The notes under the pieces were generated by a model. That model was not told where the DNA came from and searched no databases. It was given only the letters and a program-made list of their open reading frames with translations. A stretch of 64,000 nucleotides of DNA from Alcanivorax sp. (lineage in GTDB: Bacteria > Pseudomonadota > Gammaproteobacteria > Pseudomonadales > Alcanivoracaceae). Of this stretch, positions 35,253 to 42,861 are shown piece after piece. The first letter of the stretch is position 1, and every line of letters starts with the position of its first letter. The stretch is from the NCBI RefSeq assembly GCF_019431375.1, contig NZ_CP080267.1:2607933-2671932 (forward strand). Direction: 5' to 3'. The position numbers and the translations under genes were made by a program.

Positions 35253-36311
35253 TTACAACTCTTCACCCGTCATGGACTTCAGGCTGCGGGCCTGCTTGGC
35301 CATGCTCTTGCGCAGATCGTCACCCAGCGGGATCAGGCCTTTCTCGCCCAGGTAGCCCTGGTCGCCCCAGGCTTTCTCGCTGGTGAACTCTTTCACATAG
35401 CCTTCGATGCCCGGAATCACACCCACGTGGGCTTTCTTCACGTAGAAGTACAGGGAGCGGGACACCGGGTAGTCGCCGGAACCGATGGCTTCGAAAGTGG
35501 GTTCAACACCGCCCACGTTGGCAGCCTGTACCACACCGCGGTTCTGATCCAGGAAGGAGTAACCGAACACACCGTAGGCAGCCGGGTTCTTTTCCAGCTT
35601 CTGCACGATCAGGTTGTCGTTCTCACCGGCTTCCACATAAGCACCGTCTTCACGAACGCTGCGGCAGATGGCCTTGTACTTGGACTTGTCTTCGTCCTTG
35701 ATGGCTTTCAACCAGGGGAAGGTCTTGCAGCCGCCCTCGATGGCCAGCTCGTTGAAGGCATCACGGGTGCCGGAGGTCGGCGGCGGACCCAGCACTTCGA
35801 TTTTCACGTTGGGCAGAGCCGGGTTCACTTCTTTCCAGGTCTTGTAGGGGTTGGCTACCAGCTCTTCGCTGCCATCCGGGTTCGGTACGTCCTTGGCCAG
35901 GGCCAGGAAGATGTCACGCAGGGCCAGATCAATGTGCTCGCCCTTTACGGAGTTGGCAATCACGATGCCGTCGTAACCGATCTTCACTTCGGTGATGTCT
36001 TTCACGCCGTTGCTCTGGCACAGCTCGAACTCGGACTTCTTCATGCGACGGGAGGCATTGGTGATGTCCGGGTGCTGGGTGCCCACGCCCTGGCAGAATA
36101 GCTTCATGCCGCCGCCGGAACCGGTGGATTCAATTTTCGGGGTGGCGTTACCGGTGCGACCGAAACGCTCGGCTACCACAGTGGCGAACGGATACACCGT
36201 GGAAGAACCCACAATGGAGATAGTGTCACGCGCCATGGCGGTGCCCGGTACGCTGGCCATGGCCAGTGCAGCAGCGGCACCTGCCAGAGTTGCTTTCATC
36301 TTGAAGTTCAC
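35253..36311 (-). CDS. pstS: Phosphate-binding periplasmic protein PstS, copy 2
   Basis: A 352-residue PstS identical to the product of 19417-20475, with the same GTG start, AGGAGG site, signal peptide and phosphate-binding segments. It heads the only intact pst operon in the window. A Pho box is conserved upstream at 36432-36449. Confidence 0.95.
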   Translation of the reverse strand: MNFKMKATLAGAAAALAMASVPGTAMARDTISIVGSSTVYPFATVVAERFGRTGNATPKIESTGSGGGMKLFCQGVGTQHPDITNASRRMKKSEFELCQSNGVKDITEVKIGYDGIVIANSVKGEHIDLALRDIFLALAKDVPNPDGSEELVANPYKTWKEVNPALPNVKIEVLGPPPTSGTRDAFNELAIEGGCKTFPWLKAIKDEDKSKYKAICRSVREDGAYVEAGENDNLIVQKLEKNPAAYGVFGYSFLDQNRGVVQAANVGGVEPTFEAIGSGDYPVSRSLYFYVKKAHVGVIPGIEGYVKEFTSEKAWGDQGYLGEKGLIPLGDDLRKSMAKQARSLKSMTGEEL

Positions 36312-36431
36312 AGTTAAGCCTCCTAGTTACATGGCACCGGCGCTTGTCAGGTAAGACCCCACCCCGGTTTTGTTCTTGCAATCTTTGCAAACCAGTTCAT
36401 GTTTCAGCACCGCGCATGCTAGAGAGAGTTT

Positions 36432-36449
36432 GTGACAGCAACATTACAG
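36432..36449 (-). promoter_or_regulatory. Pho box upstream of pstS, copy 2
   Basis: CTGTAAT-GTTG-CTGTCAC on the minus strand, as at 20596-20613. Confidence 0.85.
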
Positions 36450-36522
36450 GAATATGGCCCCCCTGTGATCCAGGGCGCCCCATCATCCATCGCTACAGGC
36501 TGGCCCTGCCCGGCAGGCCCCG

Positions 36523-36528
36523 TATAAT
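36523..36528 (+). promoter_or_regulatory. -10 element for dctQ-dctM
   Basis: A perfect TATAAT lies 69 bases upstream of the dctQ start and between divergent pstS and dctQ. The -35 region is weak (TGGCCC-like), so activation by a regulator is possible. Confidence 0.5.
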
Positions 36529-36596
36529 GCCCGTTTTCTCGGGATTCCCCATTCTGGAACCGGCACCAAGGCCCCTTTGAGGCCCACAGGCTTTGT

Positions 36597-37142
36597 ATGA
36601 CACAACAACTATTACGCTGGCAGCAACGCCTTACCGGCTTTACCACCCTGGTGGGCCGCAGCAGCGCCTGGCTGGCCCTGCTACTGGTGTTGGGCATGGT
36701 ACTGGTGGTGGTGCTGCGTTACGGCTTCGGCATCGGCAATATCGCCCTGCAGGAATCACTCACCTACCTGCACGGCAGCCTCTTTATGTTGGGAATTGCC
36801 TATACCCTGGCCGAGGACGAGCACGTGCGCGTGGATGTGCTATATCAACGCTTCAGCCCCCGGGGCCGGGCCTGGGTCAATCTGCTGGGCACCCTGTTTC
36901 TGCTGTTGCCGGTCTGTGCAGCGATTTTCTGGCTGTCGCTGGACTATGTGGCCAGTAGCTGGCGCGAGCAGGAAGCCTCCGCCAATGGCGGCTTGCCCTT
37001 TGTCTATCTACTGAAAACCCTGCTGCTGATCCTGCCTGGCCTGCTCACCGTGCAGGCCCTGGCGGAACTGTTGCGCCACGGCCTGACCCTGCTGGGGGTG
37101 GCTCCGCCTGCTTCCCAGGACCACCCCGGGGAGGGCCTGTGA
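36597..37142 (+). CDS. TRAP transporter small permease subunit (DctQ type)
   Basis: A 181-residue inner-membrane protein with four hydrophobic segments and the DctQ-family segments LQESLTYLHGSLFMLGIAYTLAEDEHVRVDVLY. It forms the membrane part of a TRAP transporter with DctM. The stop overlaps the start of dctM (TGATG). The start ATG at 36597 has no strong Shine-Dalgarno sequence (CACAGG). The gene begins just after the point where the two large blocks stop being identical. Confidence 0.92.
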   Translation: MTQQLLRWQQRLTGFTTLVGRSSAWLALLLVLGMVLVVVLRYGFGIGNIALQESLTYLHGSLFMLGIAYTLAEDEHVRVDVLYQRFSPRGRAWVNLLGTLFLLLPVCAAIFWLSLDYVASSWREQEASANGGLPFVYLLKTLLLILPGLLTVQALAELLRHGLTLLGVAPPASQDHPGEGL

Positions 37143-38512
37143 TGGAATGGATTCCCCTGCTCATGTTTGTGGTGGTATGCCTGGTGCTGCTCAGCGGTTA
37201 CCCGGTGGCCTTTGTGCTGGGCGGCACCGCGCTGCTGTTCGCCGCCGCCGGCATGGTGACCGGCACGTTCAGTCCGGCGGATCTGACCTTTGTGCCAAAC
37301 CGGCTGTTCGGCATCATCGACAACACCACTCTGATGGCGGTGCCCCTGTTCGTGTTCATGGGGGTCATGCTGGAGAAATCACGGGTGGCGGAAAAGCTGC
37401 TGGCCAGCATGGGCCAGGTATTCGGCGGCCTGCCCGGCGGCATGGGCGTGGCCATCATTCTGGTGGGCGCCCTGCTTGCCGCCAGCACCGGCATTGTCGG
37501 GGCTACCGTGGTGACCATGGGCCTGCTGTCCTTGCCCACCATGCTGCGCCAGGGGTATCAGCCGCAACTGTCCACCGGGCTGATCTGCGCCACCGGCACC
37601 CTGGGGCAGATCATCCCGCCTTCCATTGCCCTGGTGCTGCTGGGTGATGTGCTCGCCAACGCCTATCAGGAAGCCCAGCTCAAACAGGGGCTATGGTCGC
37701 TGGATACGGTCTCGGTGGGCGATCTGTTTGTGGGCGCGCTGATTCCCGGCCTGATTCTGGTGGGTCTGTATCTTTTGTATGTTGTGGCCATCAGCCTGCT
37801 GAAACCCGAATGGGCGCCGGCGTTTCAGGCCCGCGAGGGCGAACCGCACGGCTGGCGGCCCCTGCTGGGCGGCCTGATTCCGCCGCTACTGCTGATTGCG
37901 GCGGTGCTGGGCTCCATTCTCACCGGCAAGGCCACCCCCACTGAAGCCGCCGGTGTCGGCGCCTTCGGTTCCCTGCTGCTGGCCGCCGGCAACCGCCACC
38001 TGAACGGGCAGATTCTCGGCCAGGTGGTGCGCGCCACCAGTCGGGTCACCGCCATGGTGTTCATGATCCTGATCGGCGCCAGCCTGTTCTCCCTGGTGTT
38101 TCGCGGTTTCGGCGGCGAGGAAGCGGTGCATGCCCTGTTCGAAAGCCTGCCCGGCGGGGTGATCGGCGCCACCCTGCTGGTGATGCTGTTGATCTTCTTG
38201 CTCGGCTTTATCCTCGACTTTATCGAGATTACCTTTGTGGTGGTGCCCATTGTCGGCCCGGTACTGCTGGCCATGGGGCTGGACCCGATCTGGCTGGGGG
38301 TAATGATCGCCCTGAACTTGCAAACCAGCTTTCTGACTCCCCCCTTCGGGTTTGCCCTGTTTTACCTGCGCGGCGTGGCACCGCCAGAGGTAAAAACCAC
38401 GCAAATTTACCAGGGCGTGATACCTTTTATCCTTATCCAGCTGCTGATGCTGGGTATACTGGCGCTGTTCCCGGAACTGGCCACCTGGCTCCCCGATCAA
38501 CTGTACGGGTAA
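37142..38512 (+). CDS. TRAP transporter large permease subunit (DctM type)
   Basis: A 456-residue, ~12-segment permease that couples Na+ to solute uptake. DctM hallmarks include VPLFVFMGVMLEKS, LLAASTGIVGATVVTMGLLSLPTM, GTLGQIIPPSI and LTPPFGFALFYLRGVAPPEV. The solute-binding partner, dctP, is convergent at 39215-40360, separated by a thioesterase gene. Organic-acid uptake is inferred from the family. Confidence 0.94.
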   Translation: MEWIPLLMFVVVCLVLLSGYPVAFVLGGTALLFAAAGMVTGTFSPADLTFVPNRLFGIIDNTTLMAVPLFVFMGVMLEKSRVAEKLLASMGQVFGGLPGGMGVAIILVGALLAASTGIVGATVVTMGLLSLPTMLRQGYQPQLSTGLICATGTLGQIIPPSIALVLLGDVLANAYQEAQLKQGLWSLDTVSVGDLFVGALIPGLILVGLYLLYVVAISLLKPEWAPAFQAREGEPHGWRPLLGGLIPPLLLIAAVLGSILTGKATPTEAAGVGAFGSLLLAAGNRHLNGQILGQVVRATSRVTAMVFMILIGASLFSLVFRGFGGEEAVHALFESLPGGVIGATLLVMLLIFLLGFILDFIEITFVVVPIVGPVLLAMGLDPIWLGVMIALNLQTSFLTPPFGFALFYLRGVAPPEVKTTQIYQGVIPFILIQLLMLGILALFPELATWLPDQLYG

Positions 38513-38584
38513 ATGAACTACGGAGGCTGTGAATAGACCCCCAGCAGGCTCTAACACCGGCTCAAAATATTACGGATAACAAAC

Positions 38585-38980
38585 ATGACCGATAACACCG
38601 ACGACATGCCCCAGCCCATCGGCACCCTGGCTATTCAGACCATTGCCATGCCGCAGAGCGCCAACTGGAATGGCGATATCTTTGGTGGCTGGCTGGTATC
38701 GCAGATGGATCTGGCCGGTGCTGTCACCGCCCGCAAGAAAGCCCGTGGCCGGGTAGCCACCGTGGCCATTGATTCCATGGCCTTCCTGCGCCCGGTGCCC
38801 GTGGGTGCCGTGGTCAGCTGCTATACCCAGTTGCAGGATGTGGGTCGCAGTTCCATGCAGATTCTGGTGGAAGTATGGATCCGCGAAGACACCGGCACCC
38901 TGTCGAAAGTGACCGAAGGGCATTTCACCTTCGTGGCCATTGATGACACCGGGCGGACCCGGGCGGTGCCGAGGGATTAG
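38585..38980 (+). CDS. YciA-like acyl-CoA thioesterase
   Basis: A 131-residue hot-dog-fold protein. NWNGDIFGGWLVSQMDLAGAV contains the catalytic Asp of the YciA family, followed by VATVAIDSMAFLRPVPVG and a C-terminal strand VTEGHFTFVAIDD. It hydrolyses acyl-CoAs in the cytoplasm. 72 bp separate it from dctM, so it could be read through from the TRAP promoter. Confidence 0.9.
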   Translation: MTDNTDDMPQPIGTLAIQTIAMPQSANWNGDIFGGWLVSQMDLAGAVTARKKARGRVATVAIDSMAFLRPVPVGAVVSCYTQLQDVGRSSMQILVEVWIREDTGTLSKVTEGHFTFVAIDDTGRTRAVPRD

Positions 38981-38998
38981 CCGAGGCCTGCCGTTTGG

Positions 38999-39204
38999 TT
39001 ATCGCGCCGCCAGCGACGCTCCTACGGTTGGGGTTCGGCTTTCTGTAGGAGCACCGCTTGAGGTGCGAACCGAGCGTAGCGAGGCGACGAAGATTCTACT
39101 TCTGCCGCCGTTTCTGGATTGACCTGTCGAGCCCTGATATTCCTGATCGCCCTGCGGGCGATTTCCGCGCAAGCGCGGTTCGCCATGCAAGCATAGCTCC
39201 TACA
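38999..39204. repeat. Composite REP-like repeats
   Basis: A half element CGCGCCGCCAGCGACGCTCC (about 39004-39026) is followed by a full-length TGTAGGAGCACCGCTTGAGG ... GCAAGCATAGCTCCTACA element (39044-39204). Its two arms come from different subtypes: the left arm reads ACCGCTTGAGGTGCGAA, the right arm GCCATGCAAGCAT. It lies between convergent genes. Confidence 0.8.
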
Positions 39205-39214
39205 GCGGCTCCGC

Positions 39215-40360
39215 TCAGCCCTTGGCGAGTTCGCTGCGGATGTTCATATACGACTGCTCTGCCACCTCCATGTATTCCACCGATTCGTCGCGGAATTTGC
39301 GGTAGGACTCGTACACCTTGCGTGCGTCGCTGTTGTCCGCCACCAGGGCGTCGATGACTTCGTCGCTGGCCTCCTTCAGGGCCTTGAGCACATCATCCGG
39401 CAGACGACGCAGTTTCACCCCATGCTTGTTGACCAGCTCCTGGAGCGCCGCGTTGTTCTGGGCGGTGTACTCGTCGAGCATGTCCTGGTTTTCCGACTGG
39501 GCGGCGTAGCGGATGATCGCCTGCAGGTCCGCCGGCAGGCTGTCCCATACCGTCTTGTTGATGGTCAGCTCCAGGGTCGGGCCCGGCTCCTGCCAACCCG
39601 GGTAATAGTAGTACTCGGCTACCCGGTGCAGGCCAAAGGTCAGGTCGTTGTAGGGGCCTACCCAGTCCGCCGCATCAATGGCACCGGTCTGCAGGGAGGT
39701 GAACACTTCGGCACCGGGCAACTGCACCGGGGTCGCGCCGACCTTGCCCAGCACTTCGCCGGCCAGCCCGGGCATGCGCATCTTGAGGCCTTTCAGGTCC
39801 TCGATGCTGTTGATTTCCTTGTTGAACCAGCCGGCCATCTGGGTGCCGGTATTGCCACAGGCAAAAGGCTTCAGGTTGAACTGGGCGTACAGGTCGTCCC
39901 ACAGCTTTTGACCACCGCCATGGTGCAACCAGCCGTTCATTTCCTGGGCGGTGAGCCCGAAGGGCACGGCGGTAAAGAAGGGCGTGGCCGGGTGCTTGCC
40001 TTTCCAGTAGTAGGCGGCGCCATGCCCCATTTCGGCGCTACCCTGGCGGACCGCATCGAACACTTCAAAGGCGGGTACCAGTTCCTTGGCGCCGTACACC
40101 TTGATCTTGATCCGCCCGGCGGACATTTCTTCCACGCGCTTGGCAAAGCGGTTGGCGCCAGCACCCAGGCCCGGGTAGTTCTTCGGCCAGGTGGTGACCA
40201 TCTTCCATTCGTAGGTCTGCTGGACCGGGCCTTTCTTTTCCGGTTCCGGCGTTACCGTCGCGCCACCCTCGGTGGGCGGGCAATCTTTCTTTTCACAACC
40301 GGCCAATGCCAGGCCGCCCAGCCCCAGTCCGAGGGCGGACACGAATTTACGACGATCCAA
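39215..40360 (-). CDS. TRAP transporter solute-binding lipoprotein (DctP/TakP-like)
   Basis: A 381-residue binding protein. The N-terminus MDRRKFVSALGLGLGGLALAG followed by Cys22 combines a twin-arginine motif with a lipobox (LAGC), suggesting Tat export and lipid anchoring. The mature part has DctP-family segments VTTWPKNYPGLG, GAKELVPAFEVFDAVRQGSAEMGHG, AIDAADWVGPYNDL and NKTVWDSLPADLQAIIRYAA. The closest family by pattern is the 2-oxoacid-binding TakP group. It should partner the convergent dctQ-dctM genes. Confidence 0.92.
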   Translation of the reverse strand: MDRRKFVSALGLGLGGLALAGCEKKDCPPTEGGATVTPEPEKKGPVQQTYEWKMVTTWPKNYPGLGAGANRFAKRVEEMSAGRIKIKVYGAKELVPAFEVFDAVRQGSAEMGHGAAYYWKGKHPATPFFTAVPFGLTAQEMNGWLHHGGGQKLWDDLYAQFNLKPFACGNTGTQMAGWFNKEINSIEDLKGLKMRMPGLAGEVLGKVGATPVQLPGAEVFTSLQTGAIDAADWVGPYNDLTFGLHRVAEYYYYPGWQEPGPTLELTINKTVWDSLPADLQAIIRYAAQSENQDMLDEYTAQNNAALQELVNKHGVKLRRLPDDVLKALKEASDEVIDALVADNSDARKVYESYRKFRDESVEYMEVAEQSYMNIRSELAKG

Positions 40361-40420
40361 GAGTCATCCTCCATCATTGGGCAGCAGTAAACGGCCACCC
40401 CATTGTTCTTGTCTACGGGT

Positions 40421-40510
40421 CGGACGTCTGACGACGGAAGTCAGACGCAACAACACATCCCGTACCAAATTGTTATCTCCGCGTCAGACGTCCGTCGTCC
40501 GACGTCAGAC
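40421..40510. repeat. GTCAGACG-type inverted repeat
   Basis: CGGACGTCTGACGACGGAAG and GTCAGACGTCCGTCG-type arms form an imperfect palindrome in the 155-bp gap between uvrD and dctP. No gene is visible here. Confidence 0.7.
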
Positions 40511-40515
40511 TGTTT

Positions 40516-42678
40516 TCAAATCACTTCCAGCCGCGCGTACTGGCTGACCAGCCACTTGGTGCCGGCGCCGTCGAAATTGATCTGTAGCCGCGCATTGGGG
40601 CCCTGGCCCTCGAAATGTAATACGGTGCCCTCGCCAAATTTCGGGTGCAATACCCGCGCCCCCAGGTTGATGCCATTGGATTCGGTTTCGCGAATCGGTC
40701 GCGCCGCGCCGCCCACCGGGCGGCTGAAGCCGGCCCGGGCGCGGATTTCTTCAAGAAACTCGGCGGGAATTTCGCGCAGAAAACGACTGGGCGGGTTGTG
40801 GTTTTCATTGCCGTAAAGGCGGCGGCTCTCCGCATGGGTCAGGTACAACTCGCGCATGGCGCGAGTCAGACCCACGTAGCAGAGGCGTCGCTCTTCGGCC
40901 ATCCGGCCCGGCTCCTGACTGGACATCTGGTGGGGGAACAGACCTTCCTCCATGCCACAAATGAATACCGCCGGGAATTCCAGCCCCTTGGCGGAGTGCA
41001 GGGTCATCATCTGCACCGCGTCCTCGTGGGCGTCGGCCTGGCCCTCGCCGGATTCCAGCGCCGCGTGGTCCAGAAACGCCGTCAGGGAATCCAGTTCGGA
41101 CTCTTCATCCTCGTCGCCGAATTCCCGGGTGGCAGACACCAGCTCGCGCAGGTTCTCCAGACGCTGCTGGCCCTTCTCGCCCTTTTCCTTGCCGTGGAAG
41201 TCCACCAGGCCACTGGCTTCGATCACATGCTCGGTGGTTTCCGCCAGCGACAGGCCTTCACACTGCTTGTCCAGTTGCGTCACCAGGTTCAGGAACACCG
41301 CCAGGGCATTGGTGGCACGAGCGGTAAGTAACTGCTCACTAATCAGTGCCTGGGCGGCAGCCCACAGGGACACGCCGCGCTGACGCGCCAGCTCACGCAG
41401 GCTTTCCAGGGTCTTGTTGCCGATACCCCGGGTGGGGGTGTTCACCACCCGCTCGAAGGCGGCATCCGCATCGCGATGGCTGAGCAGGCGCAGGTAGGCC
41501 AGGGCGTTCTTGATTTCCGCCCGCTCGAAGAAGCGCTGACCGCCGTAAATGCGGTAGGGAATGCCGGCCTGCAAAAAGGCTTCTTCCAGTACCCGGGACT
41601 GGGCGTTGGAGCGGTACAGCACCGCCATTTCCCGCCGCGCGGTCCCTTCCTGGAACAGCTTCTCCACCCGCCCGGCGATAAAGCGGGCTTCGTCCACTTC
41701 GTTGAAGCCGGCATAGAGACGAATCGGGTCACCGTCGCTGCCCTCGGTCCACAGTTCCTTGCCAAGCCGGTCGGCATTGTTGCCAATCACGGCGTTGGCC
41801 GCTTTCAGGATGGTGCCGGTGGAGCGGTAGTTCTGCTCCAGGCGGATGGTGCGGGTATCCGGGAAGTCGCGGCTGAACTTGTGGATGTTCTCGATCTTGG
41901 CGCCGCGCCAACCGTAGATGGACTGGTCATCATCACCGACGATGGTCACGGCGTTATCGTCGTTGGCCAGCAACCGCAGCCAGGCGTACTGGATGCTGTT
42001 GGTATCCTGGAACTCGTCCACCAGGATGTGCCGAAAGCGACGCTGATAGTGACCGCGCAGGCCATCGTTGTCGCGGAACAGCTCCAGCACCCGCAACAGC
42101 ATTTCGTTGAAGTCCACCAGGCCGCTGCGCTCGCAGGCTTCTTCGTAGCCGAAGTAGATCTTCTGCATGGTCTGCACGAACAGGTCGCCATTGGCGTCCA
42201 TGTGCTTGGCACGCAGGCCCTCATCCTTCTGGCCATTGATAAACCAGGTGGCCTGACGGGCCGGCCAGCGCTGCTCGTCCAGCCCCAGCTCCTTGATCAC
42301 CCGCTTGATCAGCCGAATCTGATCATCCGCATCAATGATCTGGAAGCCCTGGGGCAGGCCCGCCTCCTGCCAGTGGGCGCGCAGCAGGCGATGGGCAATG
42401 CCGTGGAAGGTACCCACCCACATGCCGTCGGCGGACATGTCCAGCAACTGCTCGATGCGCCCGCGCATTTCGGCAGCGGCCTTGTTGGTAAAGGTCACCG
42501 CCAGAATACCGAACGGCGAAGCCTGCTCGGTGGCGATCTGCCAGGCGATGCGGTGCACCAGCACCCGGGTCTTGCCCGAGCCAGCACCGGCCAACACCAG
42601 CAAATGTCGGTCATCGGCAGCCACCGCATCGCGCTGGGCCGGGTTCAAACCATCAATAAGGGAAGTTACGTCATCCAT
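40516..42678 (-). CDS. uvrD: DNA helicase II UvrD
   Basis: A 720-residue SF1A 3'-5' helicase for nucleotide excision and mismatch repair. The Q motif LNPAQRDAV and Walker A AGAGSGKT (residues 30-37) begin the protein; VDEFQDTNSIQYAWL (motif II), GDDDQSIYGWRGA (III), LEQNYRST (IV), LHSAKGLEFPAVFICG (V) and VGLTRAMRELYLTHA (VI) follow. A small Tudor-like C-terminal domain (GARVLHPKFGEGTVL) is typical of UvrD/PcrA. The ATG at 42678 gives the canonical start; longer in-frame starts would add 84 non-conserved residues. No LexA box was seen upstream. Confidence 0.95.
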   Translation of the reverse strand: MDDVTSLIDGLNPAQRDAVAADDRHLLVLAGAGSGKTRVLVHRIAWQIATEQASPFGILAVTFTNKAAAEMRGRIEQLLDMSADGMWVGTFHGIAHRLLRAHWQEAGLPQGFQIIDADDQIRLIKRVIKELGLDEQRWPARQATWFINGQKDEGLRAKHMDANGDLFVQTMQKIYFGYEEACERSGLVDFNEMLLRVLELFRDNDGLRGHYQRRFRHILVDEFQDTNSIQYAWLRLLANDDNAVTIVGDDDQSIYGWRGAKIENIHKFSRDFPDTRTIRLEQNYRSTGTILKAANAVIGNNADRLGKELWTEGSDGDPIRLYAGFNEVDEARFIAGRVEKLFQEGTARREMAVLYRSNAQSRVLEEAFLQAGIPYRIYGGQRFFERAEIKNALAYLRLLSHRDADAAFERVVNTPTRGIGNKTLESLRELARQRGVSLWAAAQALISEQLLTARATNALAVFLNLVTQLDKQCEGLSLAETTEHVIEASGLVDFHGKEKGEKGQQRLENLRELVSATREFGDEDEESELDSLTAFLDHAALESGEGQADAHEDAVQMMTLHSAKGLEFPAVFICGMEEGLFPHQMSSQEPGRMAEERRLCYVGLTRAMRELYLTHAESRRLYGNENHNPPSRFLREIPAEFLEEIRARAGFSRPVGGAARPIRETESNGINLGARVLHPKFGEGTVLHFEGQGPNARLQINFDGAGTKWLVSQYARLEVI

Positions 42679-42861
42679 GGCGCGGAAGTTTAGCAGAATG
42701 TCCGCTGGCGCGATGCCTGCATACTGAATCCGGTCAGAGGAATCCATATGACATGGCAATACGCCACTATCGATAGTGAGATGGCGGTTTCCCTTGGCAT
42801 CGACGATAGGTAAACTGACAAAGAAAAACACTCGGCTAAACGCCAGAGGATAATAATCAAG

